NCBI RefSeq assembly: GCF_021130785.1
Contig: NW_025777439.1
Coordinates: 1 to 64,000, forward strand
From: Homalodisca vitripennis
Lineage: Eukaryota; Arthropoda; Insecta; Hemiptera; Cicadellidae
Direction of reading: 5' to 3'
DNA length: 64,000 nt
The notes beneath the pieces were generated by a model that worked only from the letters and a program-made list of their open reading frames with translations, searched no databases and was not told the origin of the DNA. Position 1 is the first letter of the stretch; each line of letters starts with the position of its first letter. Position numbers and translations under genes: made by a program. Positions 11,580 to 24,020 of this stretch are shown one piece after another.

Positions 11580-14500
11580 AAAGCTATGCACAGTAGAGTA
11601 GTGTTGGCTCGTGTCCATGTCTCACCAGACAAACGTCAGTAACTATCACACCCGTGGACCGCAGTCCAGTCATTGGTCAAGCTGCCGTGAGGTTAGTCAC
11701 CACGTGGAGCAATGTAACTAGGACATGATGTGCTGTAACTAATGGTTAAACATATGCACAGTAGAGTAGTGTTGGCTCGTGTTCATGTCTCATCAGACAC
11801 ACGTCAGTAACTATTACACCCGTGACCGCGGTCCAGTCAGTGGTCAAGCTGCCGTGAGGTTAGTCGCCACGTGGACCAATGTAACTAGAACATGATGTGC
11901 TGTAACCATGGTTAAACATATGCACAGTAGAGTAGTTTTGGCTCGTGTTCATGTCTCTCCAGACACACGTCAGTAACTATTACACCCGTGACCGCGGTCC
12001 AGTCAGTGGTAAAGCTCCTGTGAGATTAGTGACCTCGTGAATTAATGTAACTAGTACATGATGTGCTGTAACCAATGGTTAAACATATGCACAGTAGAGT
12101 AGTTTTGGCTCGTGTTCATGTCTCTCCAGACACACGTCAGTAACTATTACACCCGTGACCGCGGTCCAGTCAGTGGTAAAGCTCCTGTGAGATTAGTGAC
12201 CTCGTGAATTAATGTAACTAGTACATGATGTGCTGTAACCAATGGTTAAACATATGCACAGTAGAGTAGTGCTGGCTCGTGTCCATGTCTCACCATAGAC
12301 ACGTCAGTAACTATTACACCCGTGACCGCGGTCCAGTCAGTGGTCAAGCTGCCGTGAGGTTAGTCGCCACGTGGAGCAATGTAACTAGTACATGATGTGC
12401 TGTAACCAATGGTTAAACATATGCACAGTAGAGTAGTTTTGGCTAGTGTTCATGTCTCTCCAGACACACGTCAGTAACTATTACACCCGTGACCGCGGTC
12501 CAGTCAGTGGTAAAGCTCCTGTGAGATTAGTGACCTCGTGAATTAATTTAACTAGTACATGATGTGCTGTAACTAATGTTTAAACATATGCACAGTAGAG
12601 TAGTTTTGGCTCGTGTTCATGTCTCACCAGACACACGTCAGTAACTATTACACCCGTGACCGCGGTCCAGTCAGTGGTCAAGCTGCCGTGAGGTTAGTCG
12701 CCACGTGGAGCAATGTAACTAGTACATGATGTGCTGTAACTAATGTTTAAACATATGCACAGTAGAGTAGTGTTGGCTCGTGTTCATGTCTCACCAGACA
12801 CACGTCAGTAACTATTACACCCGTGACCGCGGTCCAGTCAGTGGTTAAGCTCCTGTGAGATTAGTGACCTCGTGAATTAATGTAACTAGTACATGATGTG
12901 CTGTAACCAATGGTTAAACATATGCACAGTAGAGTAGTGTTGGCTCGTGTTCATGTCTCATCAGACACACGTCAGTAACTATTACACCCGTGACCGCGGT
13001 CCAGTCAGTGGTCAAGCTGCCGTGAGGTTAGTCGCCACGTGGACCAATGTAACTAGAACATGATGTGCTGTAACCAATGGTTAAACATATGCACAGTAGA
13101 GTAGTTTTGGTTCGTGTCCATGTCTCTCCATAGACACGTCAGTAACTATTACACCCGTGACCGCGATCCAGTCAGTGGTCAAGCTGTCGTGAGGTTAGTC
13201 GCCACGTGGAGCAATGTAACTAGTACATGATGTGCTGTAACTAATGTTTAAACATATGCACAGTAGAGTAGTGTTGCCTCGTGTTCATGTCTCTCCAGAC
13301 ACACGTCAGTAACTATTACACCCGTGACCGCGGTCCAGTCAGTGGTAAAGCTCCTGTGAGATTAGTGACATCGTGAATTAATGTAACTAGTACATAATGT
13401 GCTGTAACCAATGGTTAAACATATGCACAGTAGAGTAGTTTTTGGCTCGTGTTCATGTCTCACCAGACACACGTCAGTAACTATTACACCCGTGACCGCG
13501 GTCCAGTCAGTGGTAAAGCTCCTGTGAGATTAGTGACATCGTGAATTAATGTAACTAGTACATAATGTGCTGTAACCAATGGTTAAACATATGCACAGTA
13601 GAGTAGTTTTGGCTCGTGTTCATGTCTCACCAGACACACGTCAGTAACTATTACACCCGTGACCGCGGTCTAGTCAGTGATAAAGCTCCTGTGAGATTAG
13701 TGACCTCGTGAATTAATGTAACTAGTACATGATGTGTTGTAACTAATGTTTAAACATATGCACTGTAGAGTAGTTTTGGCTCGTGTTCATGTCTCACCAT
13801 AGACACGTCAGTAACTATTACACCCGTGACCGCGGTCCAGTCAGTGGTAAAGCTCCTGTGAGATTAGTGACCTCGTGAATTAATGTAACTAGTACATGAT
13901 GTGCTGTAACCAATGGTTAAACATATGCACAGTAGAGTAGTGCTGGCTCGTGTCCATGTCTCACCATAGACACGTCAGTAACTATTACACCCGTGACCGC
14001 GGTCCAGTCAGTGGTCAAGCTGCCGTGAGGTTAGTCGCCACGTGGAGCAATGTAACTAGTACATGATGTGCTGTAACTAATGTTTAAACATATGCACAGT
14101 AGAGTAGTGTTGGCTCGTGTTCATGTCTCACCAGACACACGTCTGTAACTATTACACCCGTGACCGCGGTCCAGTCAGTGGTTAAGCTCCTGTGAGATTA
14201 GTGACCTCGTGAATTAATGTAACTAGTACATGATGTGCTGTAACCAATGGTTAAACATATGCACAGTAGAGTAGTGTTGGCTCGTGTTCATGTCTCATCA
14301 GACACACGTCAGTAACTATTACACCCGTGACCGCGGTCCAGTCAGTGGTCAAGCTGCCGTGAGGTTAGTCGCCACGTGGAGCAATGTAACTAGTACATGA
14401 TGTGCTGTAACCAATGGTTAAACATATGCACAGTAGAGTAGTTTTGGCTCGTGTTCATGTCTCTCCAGACACACGTCAGTAACTATTACACCCGTGACCG

Positions 14501-17500
14501 CGGTCCAGTCAGTGGTAAAGCTCCTGTGAGATTAGTGACATCGTCAATTAATGTAACTAGTACATAATGTGCTGTAACCAATGGTTAAACATATGCACAG
14601 TAGAGTAGTTTTGGCTCGTGTTCATGTCTCACCAGACACACGTCAGTAACTATTACACCCGTGACCGCGGTCCAGTCAGTGGTAAAGCTCCTGTGAGATT
14701 AGTGACCTCGTGAATTAATGTAACTAGTACATGATGTGCTGTAACTAATGTTTAAACATATGCACAGTAGAGTAGTTTTGGCTCGTGTTCATGTCTCTCC
14801 ATAGACACGTCAGTAACTATTACACCCGTGACCGCGGATCCAGTCAGTGGTTCAAGCTGTCGTGAGGTTAGTCGCCACGTGGAGCAATGTAACTAGTACA
14901 TGATGTGCTGTAACTAATGTTTAAACATATGCACAGTAGAGTAGTGTTGCCTCGTGTTCATGTCTCTCCAGACACACGTCAGTAACTATTACACCCGTGA
15001 CCCGCGGTCCAGTCAGTGGTCAAGCTGGCCTGTGAGGTTAGTCGCCACGTGGACCAATGTAACTAGAACATGATGTGCTGTAACCAATGGTTAAAACATA
15101 TGCACAGTAGAGTAGTTTGGTTCGTGTCCATGTCTCTCCATAGACACGTCAGTAACTATTACACCCGTGACCGCGATCCAGTCAGTGGTCAAGCTGTCGT
15201 GAGGTTAGTCGCCACGTGGAGCAATGTAACTAGTACATGATGTGCTGTAACTAATGTTTTAAACATATGCACAGTAGAGTAGTGTTGGCTCGTGTTCATG
15301 TCTCACCAGACACACGTCAGTAACTATTACACCCGTGACCGCGGTCCAGTCAGTGGTAAAGCTCCTGTGAGATTAGTGACCTCGTGAATTAATGTAACTA
15401 GTACATGATGTGCTGTAACTAATGTTTAAACATATGCACAGTAGAGTAGTTTTGGCTCGTGTTCATGTCTCACCAGACACACGTCAGTAACTATTACACC
15501 CGTGACCGCGGTCCAGTCAGTGGTAAAGCTTCTGTGAGATTAGTGACCTCGTGAATTAATGCAACTAGTACATGATGTGCTGTAACTAATGTTTAAACAT
15601 ATGCACAGTAGAGTAGTTTTGGCTCGTGTTCATGTCTCACCAAAGACACGTCAGTAACTATTACACCCGTGACCGCGGTCCAGACAGTGGTAAAGCTCCT
15701 GTGAGATTAGTGACCTCGTGAATTAATGTAACTAGTACATTATGTGCTGTAACTAATGTTTAAACATATGCACAGTAGAGTAGTTTTTGGCTCGTGTTCA
15801 TGTCTCACCAGACACACGTCAGTAACTATTACACCCGTGACCGCGGTCCAGTCAGTGGTCAAGCTGCCGTGAGGTTAGTCGTCACGTGGAGCAATGTAAA
15901 TAGTACATGATGTGCTGTAACTAATGTTTAAACATATGCACAGTAGAGTAGTGTTGGCTCGTGTTCATGTCTCACCAGACACACGTCAGTAACTATTACA
16001 CCCGTGACCGCGGTCCAGTCAGTGGTTAAGCTCCTGTGAGATTAGTGACCTCGTGAATTAATGTAACTAGTACATGATGTGCTGTAACCAATGGTTAAAC
16101 ATATGCACAGTAGAGTAGTGTTGGCTCGTGTTCATGTCTCATCAGACACACGTCAGTAACTATTACACCCGTGACCGCGGTCCAGTCAGTGGTCAAGCTG
16201 CCGTGAGGTTAGTCGCCACGTGGACCAATGTAACTAGAACATGATGTGCTGTAACCAATGGTTAAACATATGCACAGTAGAGTAGTTTTGGCTCGTGTCC
16301 ATGTCTCTCCATAGCCACGTCAGTAACTATTACACCCGTGACCGCGATCCAGTCAGTGGTCAAGCTGTCGTGAGGTTAGTCGCCACGTGGAGCAATGTAA
16401 CTAGTACATGATGTGCTGTAACTAATGTTTAAACATATGCACAGTAGAGTAGTGTTGCCTCGTGTTCATGTCTCTCCAGACACACGTCAGTAACTATTAC
16501 ACCCGTGACCGCGGTCCAGTCAGTGGTAAAGCTCCTGTGAGATTAGTGACATCGTGAATTAATGTAACTAGTACATAATGTGCTGTAACCAATGGTTAAA
16601 CATATGCACAGTAGAGTAGTTTTGGCTCGTGTTCATGTCTCACCATAGACACGTCAGTAACTATTACACCCGTGACCGCGGTCCAGTCAGTGGTAAAGCT
16701 CCTGTGAGATTAGTGACCTCGTGAATTAATGTAACTAGTACATGATGTGCTGTAACCAATGGTTAAACATATGCACAGTAGAGTAGTGTTGGCTCGTGTT
16801 CATGTCTCATCAGACACACGTCAGTAACTATTACACCCGTGACCGCGGTCCAGTCAGTGGTTAAGCTGCCGTGAGGTTAGTCGCCACGTGGACCAATGTA
16901 ACTAGAACATGATGTGCTGTAACCAATGGTGAAACATATGCACAGTAGAGTAGTTTTGGCTCGTGTCCATGTCTCTCCATAGACACGTCAGTAACTATTA
17001 CACCCGTGACCGCGATCCAGTCAGTGGTCAAGCTGTCGTGAGGTTAGTCGCCACGTGGAGCAATGTAACTAGTACATGATGTGCTGTAACTAATGTTTAA
17101 ACATATGCACAGTAGAGTAGTGTTGGCCTCGTGTTCATGTCTCTCCAGACACACGTCAGTAACTATTACACCCGTGACCGCGGTCCAGTCAGTGGTAAAG
17201 CTCCTGTGAGATTAGTGACATCGTGAATTAATGTAACTAGTACATAATGTGCTGTAACCAATGGTTAAACATATGCACAGTAGAGTAGTTTTGGCTCGTG
17301 TTCATGTCTCACCAGACACACGTCAGTAACTATTACACCCGTGACCGCGGTCCAGTCAGTGGTTAAGCTCCTGTGAGATTAGTGACCTCGTGAATTAATG
17401 TAACTAGTACATGATGTGTTGTAACTAATGTTTAAACATATGCACAGTAGAGTAGTTTTGGCTCGTGTTCATGTCTCACCAGACACACGTCAGTAACTAT

Positions 17501-19480
17501 TACACCCGTGACCGCGGTCCAGTCAGTGGTTAAGCTCCTGTGAGATTAGTGACCTCGTGAATTAATGTTACTAGTACAAGATGTGCTGTAACTAATGTTT
17601 AAACATATGCACAGTAGAGTAGTTTTTGGCTCGTGTTCATGTCTCACCAGACACACGTCAGTAACTATTACACCCGTGACCGCGATCCAGTCAGTGGTCA
17701 AGCTGTCGTGAGGTTAGTCGCCACGTGGAGCAATGTAACTAGTACATGATGTGCTGTAACTAATGTTTAAACATATGCACAGTAGAGTAGTGTTGCCTCG
17801 TGTTCATGTCTCTCCAGACACACGTCAGTAACTATTACACCCGTGACCGCGGTCCAGTCAGTGGTAAAGCTCCTGTGAGATTAGTGACATCGTGAATTAA
17901 TGTAACTAGTACATAATGTGCTGTAACCAATGGTTAAACATATGCACAGTAGAGTAGTTTTGGCTCGTGTTCATGTCTCACCATAGACACGTCAGTAACT
18001 ATTACACCCGTGACCGCGGTCCAGTCAGTGGTAAAGCTCCTGTGAGATTAGTGACCTCGTGAATTAATGTAACTAGTACATAATGTGCTGTAACCAATGG
18101 TTAAACATATGCACAGTAGAGTAGTGTTGGCTCGTGTTCATGTCTCACCAGACACACGTCAGTAACTATTACACCCGTGACCGCGGTCCAGTCAGTGGTT
18201 AAGCTCCTGTGAGATTAGTGACCTCGTGAATTAATGTAACTAGTACATGATGTGTTGTAACTAATGTTTAAACATATGCACAGTAGAGTAGTTTTGGCTC
18301 GTGTTCATGTCTCACCAGACACACGTCAGTAACTATTACACCCGTGACCGCGGTCCAGTCAGTGGTTAAGCTCCTGTGAGATTAGTGACCTCGTGAATTA
18401 ATGTAACTAGTACAAGATGTGCTGTAACTAATGTTTAAACATATGCACAGTAGAGTAGTTTTGGCTCGTGTTCATGTCTCACCAGACACACGTCAGTAAC
18501 TATTACACCCGGGACCGCGGTCCAGTCAGTGGTTAAGCTCCTGTGAGATTAGTGACTTCGTGAATTAATGTAACTAGTACATGATGTGCTGTAACTAATG
18601 TTTAAACATATGCACAGTAGAGTAGTTTTGGCTCGTGTTCATGTCTCACCAGACACACGTCAGTAACTATTACACCTGTGACCGCGGTCCAGTCAGTGGT
18701 TAAGCTCCTGTGAGATTAGTGACCTCGTGAATTAATGTAACTAGTACATGATGTGCTGTAACTAATGTTTAAACATATGCACAGTAGAGTAGTTTTGGCT
18801 CGTGTTCATGTCTCACCAGACACACGTCAGTAACTATTACACCCGGGACCGCGGTCCAGTCAGTGGTTAAGCTCCTGTGAGATTAGTGACCTCGTGAATT
18901 AATGTAACTAGTACATGATGTGCTGTAACTAATGTTTAAACATATGCACAGTAGAGTAGTTTTGGCTCGTGTTCATGTCTCACCAGACACACGTCAGTAA
19001 CTATTACACCCGTGACCGCGGTCCAGTCAGTGGTTAAGCTCCTGTGAGATTAGTGACCTCGTGAATTAATGTAACTAGTACATGATGTGCTGTAACTAAT
19101 GTTTAAACATATGCACAGTAGTGTAGTTTTGGCTCGTGTTCATGTCTCACCAGACACACGTCAGTAACTATTACACCCGTGACCGCGGTCCAGTCAGTGG
19201 TTAAGCTCCTGTGAGATTAGTGACCTCGTGAAAGTATGTAACTAGTACATGATGTGCTGTAAACAATGTTTAAACATATGCACAGTAGAGTAGTTTTGGC
19301 TCGTGTTCATGTCTCACCAGACACACGTCAGTAACTATTACACCCGTGACCACGGTCCAGTCAGTGGTAAAGCTTCTGTGAGATTAGTGACCTCTTGAAT
19401 TAATGTAACTAGTACATGATGTGCTGTAACAAATGGTAAACATATGCACACTAAATCAGTGCTGGCTCATGTCCTCGTCC
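11580..19480. repeat. Satellite array, 167-bp monomer, ~47 copies
   Basis: The marker CATATGCACAGTAGAGTAG recurs at 11751, 11917, 12084, 12251, 12418 and 12585, and so on to 19441, nearly always at 167-bp spacing. Two subtypes are mixed. Type A has GCCGTGAGGTTAG and CACGTGGAGCAATG and occurs in about 17 monomers. Type B has CTCCTGTGAGATTAG and CTCGTGAATTAATG and occurs in about 30. All share GTCAGTAACTATTACACC and the palindrome GACCGCGGTC, which decays to GCGATCC in a sub-branch. The first monomer (11584) and the last partial one (19441) are the most diverged, as expected at array edges. The middle shows repeated four-monomer blocks and the right end is nearly pure type B. There is no coding potential. 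Confidence 0.98.
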
Positions 19481-19737
19481 CACCAGAGAGATGTCATAAA
19501 ATGTTATATCTGTGACGAAACATTCCTTTTAGGTGAAAATTGTATACAAGTAAATATTTCTAATCCTTAAAATTGTAAAATCATTACCAAATCTTTGCCT
19601 TCTTGTATTGAAATGTTTGAGGCTACATTTAATTAATTACAGTAATCTTTAGTTGTAATGGTGTTATAATATATCTGTTATAAATAGTTATTAGTGTATT
19701 GTTTTGTTTGTTTAATACAAACATATTTTTATAAAAA
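19481..19737. other. Spacer between two satellite arrays
   Basis: About 260 bp of unique-looking AT-rich sequence separates the 167-bp array from the 179-bp array. No feature is seen in it. Confidence 0.6.
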
Positions 19738-20142
19738 ATATATGCAATGATTCATGAGTAGAAATGTGTAGAAGAAAAGAACATAAACACAATTATCGAG
19801 TGTAGGCGAACCTCAGGGTAGTTTGTAGCAGGCAATATTAAATGTTGCGGTTGAGCTTAGCTTAGTGAATAGTAGCTTGGTCGGGGTTGCGGTATTGACT
19901 ATCATAGCTTCGGTTTACGATAGCAATGTTTCATGAGTAGAGATGTGTAGAAGAGAAGAACATAAACACAATTAGCGAGTGTAAGAGAACCTCAGGGTAG
20001 TTTGTAGCAGACAATATTAAATGTTGCGGTTGAGCTTAGCTTAGTGAATAGTAGCTTGGTCGGTGTTGCGGTATTGACTATCATAGCTTCGGTTTACGAT
20101 AGCAATGTTTCATGAGTAGAGATGTGTAGAAGAGAAGAACAT
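19738..20142. repeat. 179-bp satellite, left part
   Basis: CATGAGTAGARATG recurs at 19753, 19932 and 20111, exactly 179 bp apart. Monomers share TTGCGGTTGAGCTTAGCTTA, GTGAATAGTAGCTTGGTCGG and CTTCGGTTTACG. The third monomer is cut at 20142 by the retrotransposon and resumes at 24206. The last five bases (AACAT, 20138-20142) are the left target-site duplication. Confidence 0.96.
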
Positions 20143-20975
20143 TTGGAAGCGGAGTTGGAATGCCTCAGATCGGAATGCAAACTATGCATGTGCAAGAACA
20201 GTGGTCCGTGGTCGACTTATGTTAAAAAGAGGAGCCTGCCAATAGACTTGCAAAATAAATTCCTACCCTCTTGACTCGGACCAATAATGAACGGAAAACA
20301 AACAAACTGGAGAAGAGACAATCTAACACAAAATAAAAAGAAAAAGAAGAAAAAGAAAAAAGTAAACACTGGAACTGGACACTGGCAAACAAAGAAAAAG
20401 AAGGACCACGCCCCACTCAATGTAGAACCAAAGTCTATCGAGCAGGTGCAAGTGAAATTACATTCTCGTCAATGCTGATTGTGGGCGACAGCCATGGCAG
20501 ACCCCTGGCGGGGCATGGTTCGGGACCTCATCGGCGGGGGCCCTAAAGTGACCGGCGTGTGCAAGCCAGGGGCCGGACTCCTTGACGTCCGCGTCTTCCA
20601 GGCCTTCTTCAGATGACTTCACCGTCCTCATCGCCGGTACAAACGACATTGCCAACGGGTCAACGATCAAACATCTTCCGCCATCTGGAGCGGGTTTTAC
20701 AAGACAGAATGGGGGCGTCGTGGGTGGTGGTGTCGACTGTCCCTCATCGGCACGACCTTCCTGCTTGGCATCCAGTGCATCGCGATACAGATAATGTGAA
20801 CAGGCATATTGAAGAAATAGCTGCTCGTCATGCCGGGGATAAAGTATTAGATTTTAACAAAATACCCAGACGCATGTTCACACGCCACGGGGATGCACTT
20901 GCGAATGCCTGGCAGGCCGGCTGCTGGCTAGACACCTCCTTCAATGCCTGCACCAATTTGCTGACGGCGGAGTGA
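20143..20975 (+). pseudogene. LINE ORF1: coiled-coil start, lysine tract, SGNH-esterase-like domain
   Basis: From the insertion point the frame reads LEAELECLRSECKLC, a leucine/glutamate heptad-like start, then stops near 20273. A lysine-rich tract (about 20335-20405, KKKKKKKKK) suggests nucleic-acid binding. From 20473, MLIVGDSHGRPL gives the GDSH block I of the SGNH hydrolase fold. After two shifts, VLIAGTNDIANG (20630-20660) gives the GxND block, and the frame 20613-20972 carries FTRHGDALAN near its end, in the place of the catalytic Asp/His block. Esterase domains in ORF1 are known for CR1-like elements. At least three frame changes (near 20520, 20600 and 20665) break this copy. The esterase identity is inference from the motifs. 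Confidence 0.75.
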
Positions 20976-21334
20976 CCTCACCGCCTACGCCTGGCGCTGC
21001 CATCACTTGTTCCATGGCGGCTGCTGATGGGTCCTGTGGATCGCCTGCGAGGGTGCCGGTCATGCTGCAACACGACAGCTATTCAGAAGCAGTAAGGGCC
21101 CAAGCTGTCGGCGTCAGCAGCACCTGCGACGCCGCCTACTCCACCTCCGCAGCCACTTTCCTTCTACAACGGCCCCTGCCAGCGTCTCCACCGGCACCTG
21201 CGACGCCGCCTACTCCACCTCCGCAGCCACTTCCTTCTACAACGGCCCTGCCAGCGTCTCCACCGGCACCAGTAGTACATATTTCTCAATCTTTTTTAGT
21301 AGGGACTCCACTCCAAGTACCCATACAAATTTGA
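20972..21334 (+). pseudogene. LINE ORF1 tail, proline/alanine/serine-rich
   Basis: A 120-codon open frame continues the GC-rich ORF1 region with low-complexity Pro/Ala/Ser/Thr sequence (PATPPTPPPQPLPSTTALPA). It includes a short tandem duplication. It overlaps the end of the esterase-like frame by four bases (ATGA), which may be the original ORF1 shifted by one base. Base composition is clearly more GC-rich than the surrounding genome, as is typical of ORF1 linkers. Confidence 0.6.
21121..21268 (+). repeat. 74-bp tandem duplication in ORF1 (24-residue unit)
   Basis: The segment starting CACCTGCGACGCCGCC occurs at 21121 and again at 21195. The first copy has one extra T and one extra C relative to the second, so the coding unit was probably 72 bp (24 codons). 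It encodes the Pro-rich segment. Confidence 0.9.
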
Positions 21335-21426
21335 CTGACAAGCAAAAAACAATAAAAACACAAATCTCAAACCATTTCAAAATTTTTCACCAAAAACGCA
21401 CAAATTGCCACAAATAAAGGAGATGA

Positions 21427-22079
21427 GCTCCTCCTCATGTGTGAGGAGCTCAATCCTGATTTGCTAGTTGTAACCGAGCACGGTTTAACAACAGCAACAT
21501 TGAAAATTTCAAAATTCAAAATTATGAATTGGCAAATTTTTATTGCCGCCAACTCCTTCAAAAGAGGAGGTGTAGCAGTTTTTCTAAAAAAAATCGAAAT
21601 CTCCTTTACCCCCCTCACCCTTGCCAAACCTACAGACAAAGACTTTGAACTCACGGGGGTGAAAGTAACAAACAAAAAACTCAAATTTTGATCTGATTGG
21701 CTTATATAGGTCTCCCAGCGGAAACGAAGCATCTTTTTTTCTGAATTTCGAAGAAACTCTCTCTGACTTGGCAGAGAAAAATCGCGGCTTCATCGTCGTG
21801 GGGGACTTCAATATTGATGTTTTGGATGTTGATAGCCCCATGACGAGGAGATTCGCCGATATACTGAGGTCGTTTGGCCTAAAGTGGCCAGTCACCTCTC
21901 CAACAAGAGTGACGGCCGATTCGGCGACTGCGATCGACAATGTCGTCACAAACATGACAGACATTGATGTATTGGTGGTTGACACAGCCCATTTCAGACA
22001 CTATGACCAACAGGTCATCGTCAATAGTCATGAAGCTTACAAGGGATCCAGTCGAAAAAGAAAACAACTAGAGACATAA
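21427..22079 (+). pseudogene. LINE ORF2 endonuclease domain (AP-endonuclease type), frameshifted
   Basis: Frame 21437-21691 carries CEELNPDLLVVTEHGL, the block with the conserved metal-binding Glu, and RGGVAVFLKK. A shift near 21690 leads to the frame 21768-22079 with VVGDFNIDVLD (the GDFN motif) and TAIDNVVTN. The final SDH motif is blurred to HYDQQV. The family nicks the target DNA to prime reverse transcription. The order and spacing match the domain, but the frameshift and the weak last motif argue it is inactive. Confidence 0.8.
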
Positions 22080-22389
22080 GGCCGCAAACATAGCTTTACT
22101 CAACTTTCTTTTGAAAAAAAAGAGAGTTGGAGCTTTCTAAATTTTGAAGACTCCCTTGAGCTGCAATTCCAAACATTTGAAAACACCTTCAATTTCAATT
22201 TAGACGTGAGCTGTCCCCTAAGGAAATACCCAACAAAAACGCAAAAAAAGGAAGTGCACATGGATTACCAAAGGTATCCTGGTTTCTAGAGAAAGGCTCT
22301 GACAAACCAATTGAACTGCACATAAAAAATAAACTCATAAACGACCCTTCAAGGATAGCTGATGAGTTTTAACAAATTCTTTTCCTCGG

Positions 22390-23361
22390 TTGGAGCTGAC
22401 CAAGGACTTCGTCCACCACATAGTCAGCCCTGCTCCCCCCTTAGTACCGAGCCCGGTGGCTTCAATGGCACTGGTCCCGGTATCAGAGGAGGAGATTGCC
22501 AGAGTGATAAGAGATCTTCCAACACAACGGTCAAATGACTCGAATCACGTGTCAACGTGGCTCCTACAACAGTGTTCTAAGCATTTATTGGGGCCACTTG
22601 AACATCTCATTAACCTCTCTTTTCACGCTGGAACCTTTCCCTCCTCTCTCAAAAAGGCCAAAGTCAGGCCAATTTTCAAGAAGGGCGACCCTTTCTCTAT
22701 TCAAAATTACCGCCCAATCTCAATGCTGCCGGTTTTCAGCAAAATCTTTGAGACGCTTTTTTCTTTCCCGATGTCTAAATTTTCTGGATAAGCACCACCT
22801 GCTATCTGCAAACCAATTCGGATTCCGAAGCGGTAAATCGACAGTAGACGCAGTCGCCCGTTTAGTCGATGCAGTAGTAGAGGGAATTGAAGGTCGAGGG
22901 AATACTTTGAGTATATTCCTTGACTTATCAAAAGCTTTTGACTGTGTCGACCACCAAATCCTCACTCATAAACTGGAGTATTGTGGGATACGAGGAAGGT
23001 CACTCAAAGTGGCTTGAATCGTATCTTAGTAATCGAACACAATTCGTAGGCATTTTCAGGCGTTTAGATCGGAGGAGCTGGGGCTGAACTATGGAGTTCC
23101 TCAAGGCTCAATACTCAGCCCTTTTCTCTTTTTGATCTACGTCCAATGATGTTGGCTCATCTGTGCAAAAAGGGCGGCTCGTCCAATACGCAGATGACAC
23201 GACTCTCTATCTCTACTCAGAATCACAAGAGGACGCTCGAAAAAATGTCTTTCATTGAGCTAAACAATTTAGTTCAACACTTCAACGAGCTCAATCTGAA
23301 AACAAACCATCGAAATCATCTTTCATCAAATTCAGTTTGCGACAACAGATTCAGATTATAG
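22390..23361 (+). pseudogene. LINE ORF2 reverse transcriptase domain, frameshifted
   Basis: Successive frames give the RT blocks. At 22390-22791 are [10 protein letters not shown] and [16 protein letters not shown]. At 22535-23017 are [14 protein letters not shown] and [15 protein letters not shown] (first catalytic Asp region). Near 23093-23150 is YGVPQGSILSPFLF, and at 23187-23198 the YADD box is intact (QYADDTTLYLY). An extra base just after IYV (about 23145) and another near 23010 break the frame. Motif content matches the CR1/Jockey group. The domain copies element RNA into DNA at the nicked target. Confidence 0.88.
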
Positions 23362-23377
23362 TCAACAGTCATGTTGG

Positions 23378-24020
23378 ATGAAAACTGAAATCACTGAAGT
23401 CTACGCTATGAAATTCCTAGGAATACACCTAGATCGAGGTTTGACTTGGGATTCTCATGTAGATCATGTTTGTTTCAAAGCTATCCTCAGGCATTTATGT
23501 CTCGCGGAAACTGTCCGAATACTGCCCAACCCAGGTACTGTATTACGGACTAATCTACCCGCACCTCTCCTACGGAGTGGCTTTGTGGGGAGGTTGCACA
23601 AACGCAAACTTTTCCAGAATTTTCATCCTTCAAAAAAAAAGCAGTCCGAACAATTGCAAAACTGAAACGGAGAGAGTCGTGCAGACCAGCTTTTAAAAAC
23701 CTGAAACTGTTGACATTTCCTTGCCTCTACAATATTGGAAACCTGCAATTTTTTTCAAGTCCAAATGCGAGACCATAAAAGGTAGTGACATACACCCTTA
23801 TGCAACGAGAGGCAGGGACGACTATCGATCTGTGAGACATAGAACGGTAGCTCATGAACGACTGCCTTCTCAGGCAGGAGTTCGATTGGTCAACAAATTG
23901 CCAAGCTCAATTAAAAGTGCCCCAATGCTGAAGGCATTTAAGACTCGTCTAAAAACAACACTGACCACTTACGCATTTTACAGTACGGACGAGTTCATGG
24001 CACACAACTGGGAGACATAA
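23378..24020 (+). pseudogene. LINE ORF2 C-terminal domain, frameshifted
   Basis: Frames 23378-23665, 23466-23696 and 23721-24020 together give the region after [38 protein letters not shown], then GSDIHPYATRGRDDYRSV and RTVAHERLPSQAGVRLVNKL up to a stop at 24020. The same C-terminus appears at 41630-41875 (plus) and 48591-48824 (minus), which identifies three copies of one family. Two small frame changes (near 23500 and 23660) separate the pieces. Confidence 0.85.

Noticed and set aside
11580..19480. Regular repeat-spacer look that might suggest a CRISPR array
   Set aside because: The whole 167 bp is repeated, with no unique spacers. The context is eukaryotic, so it is a satellite.
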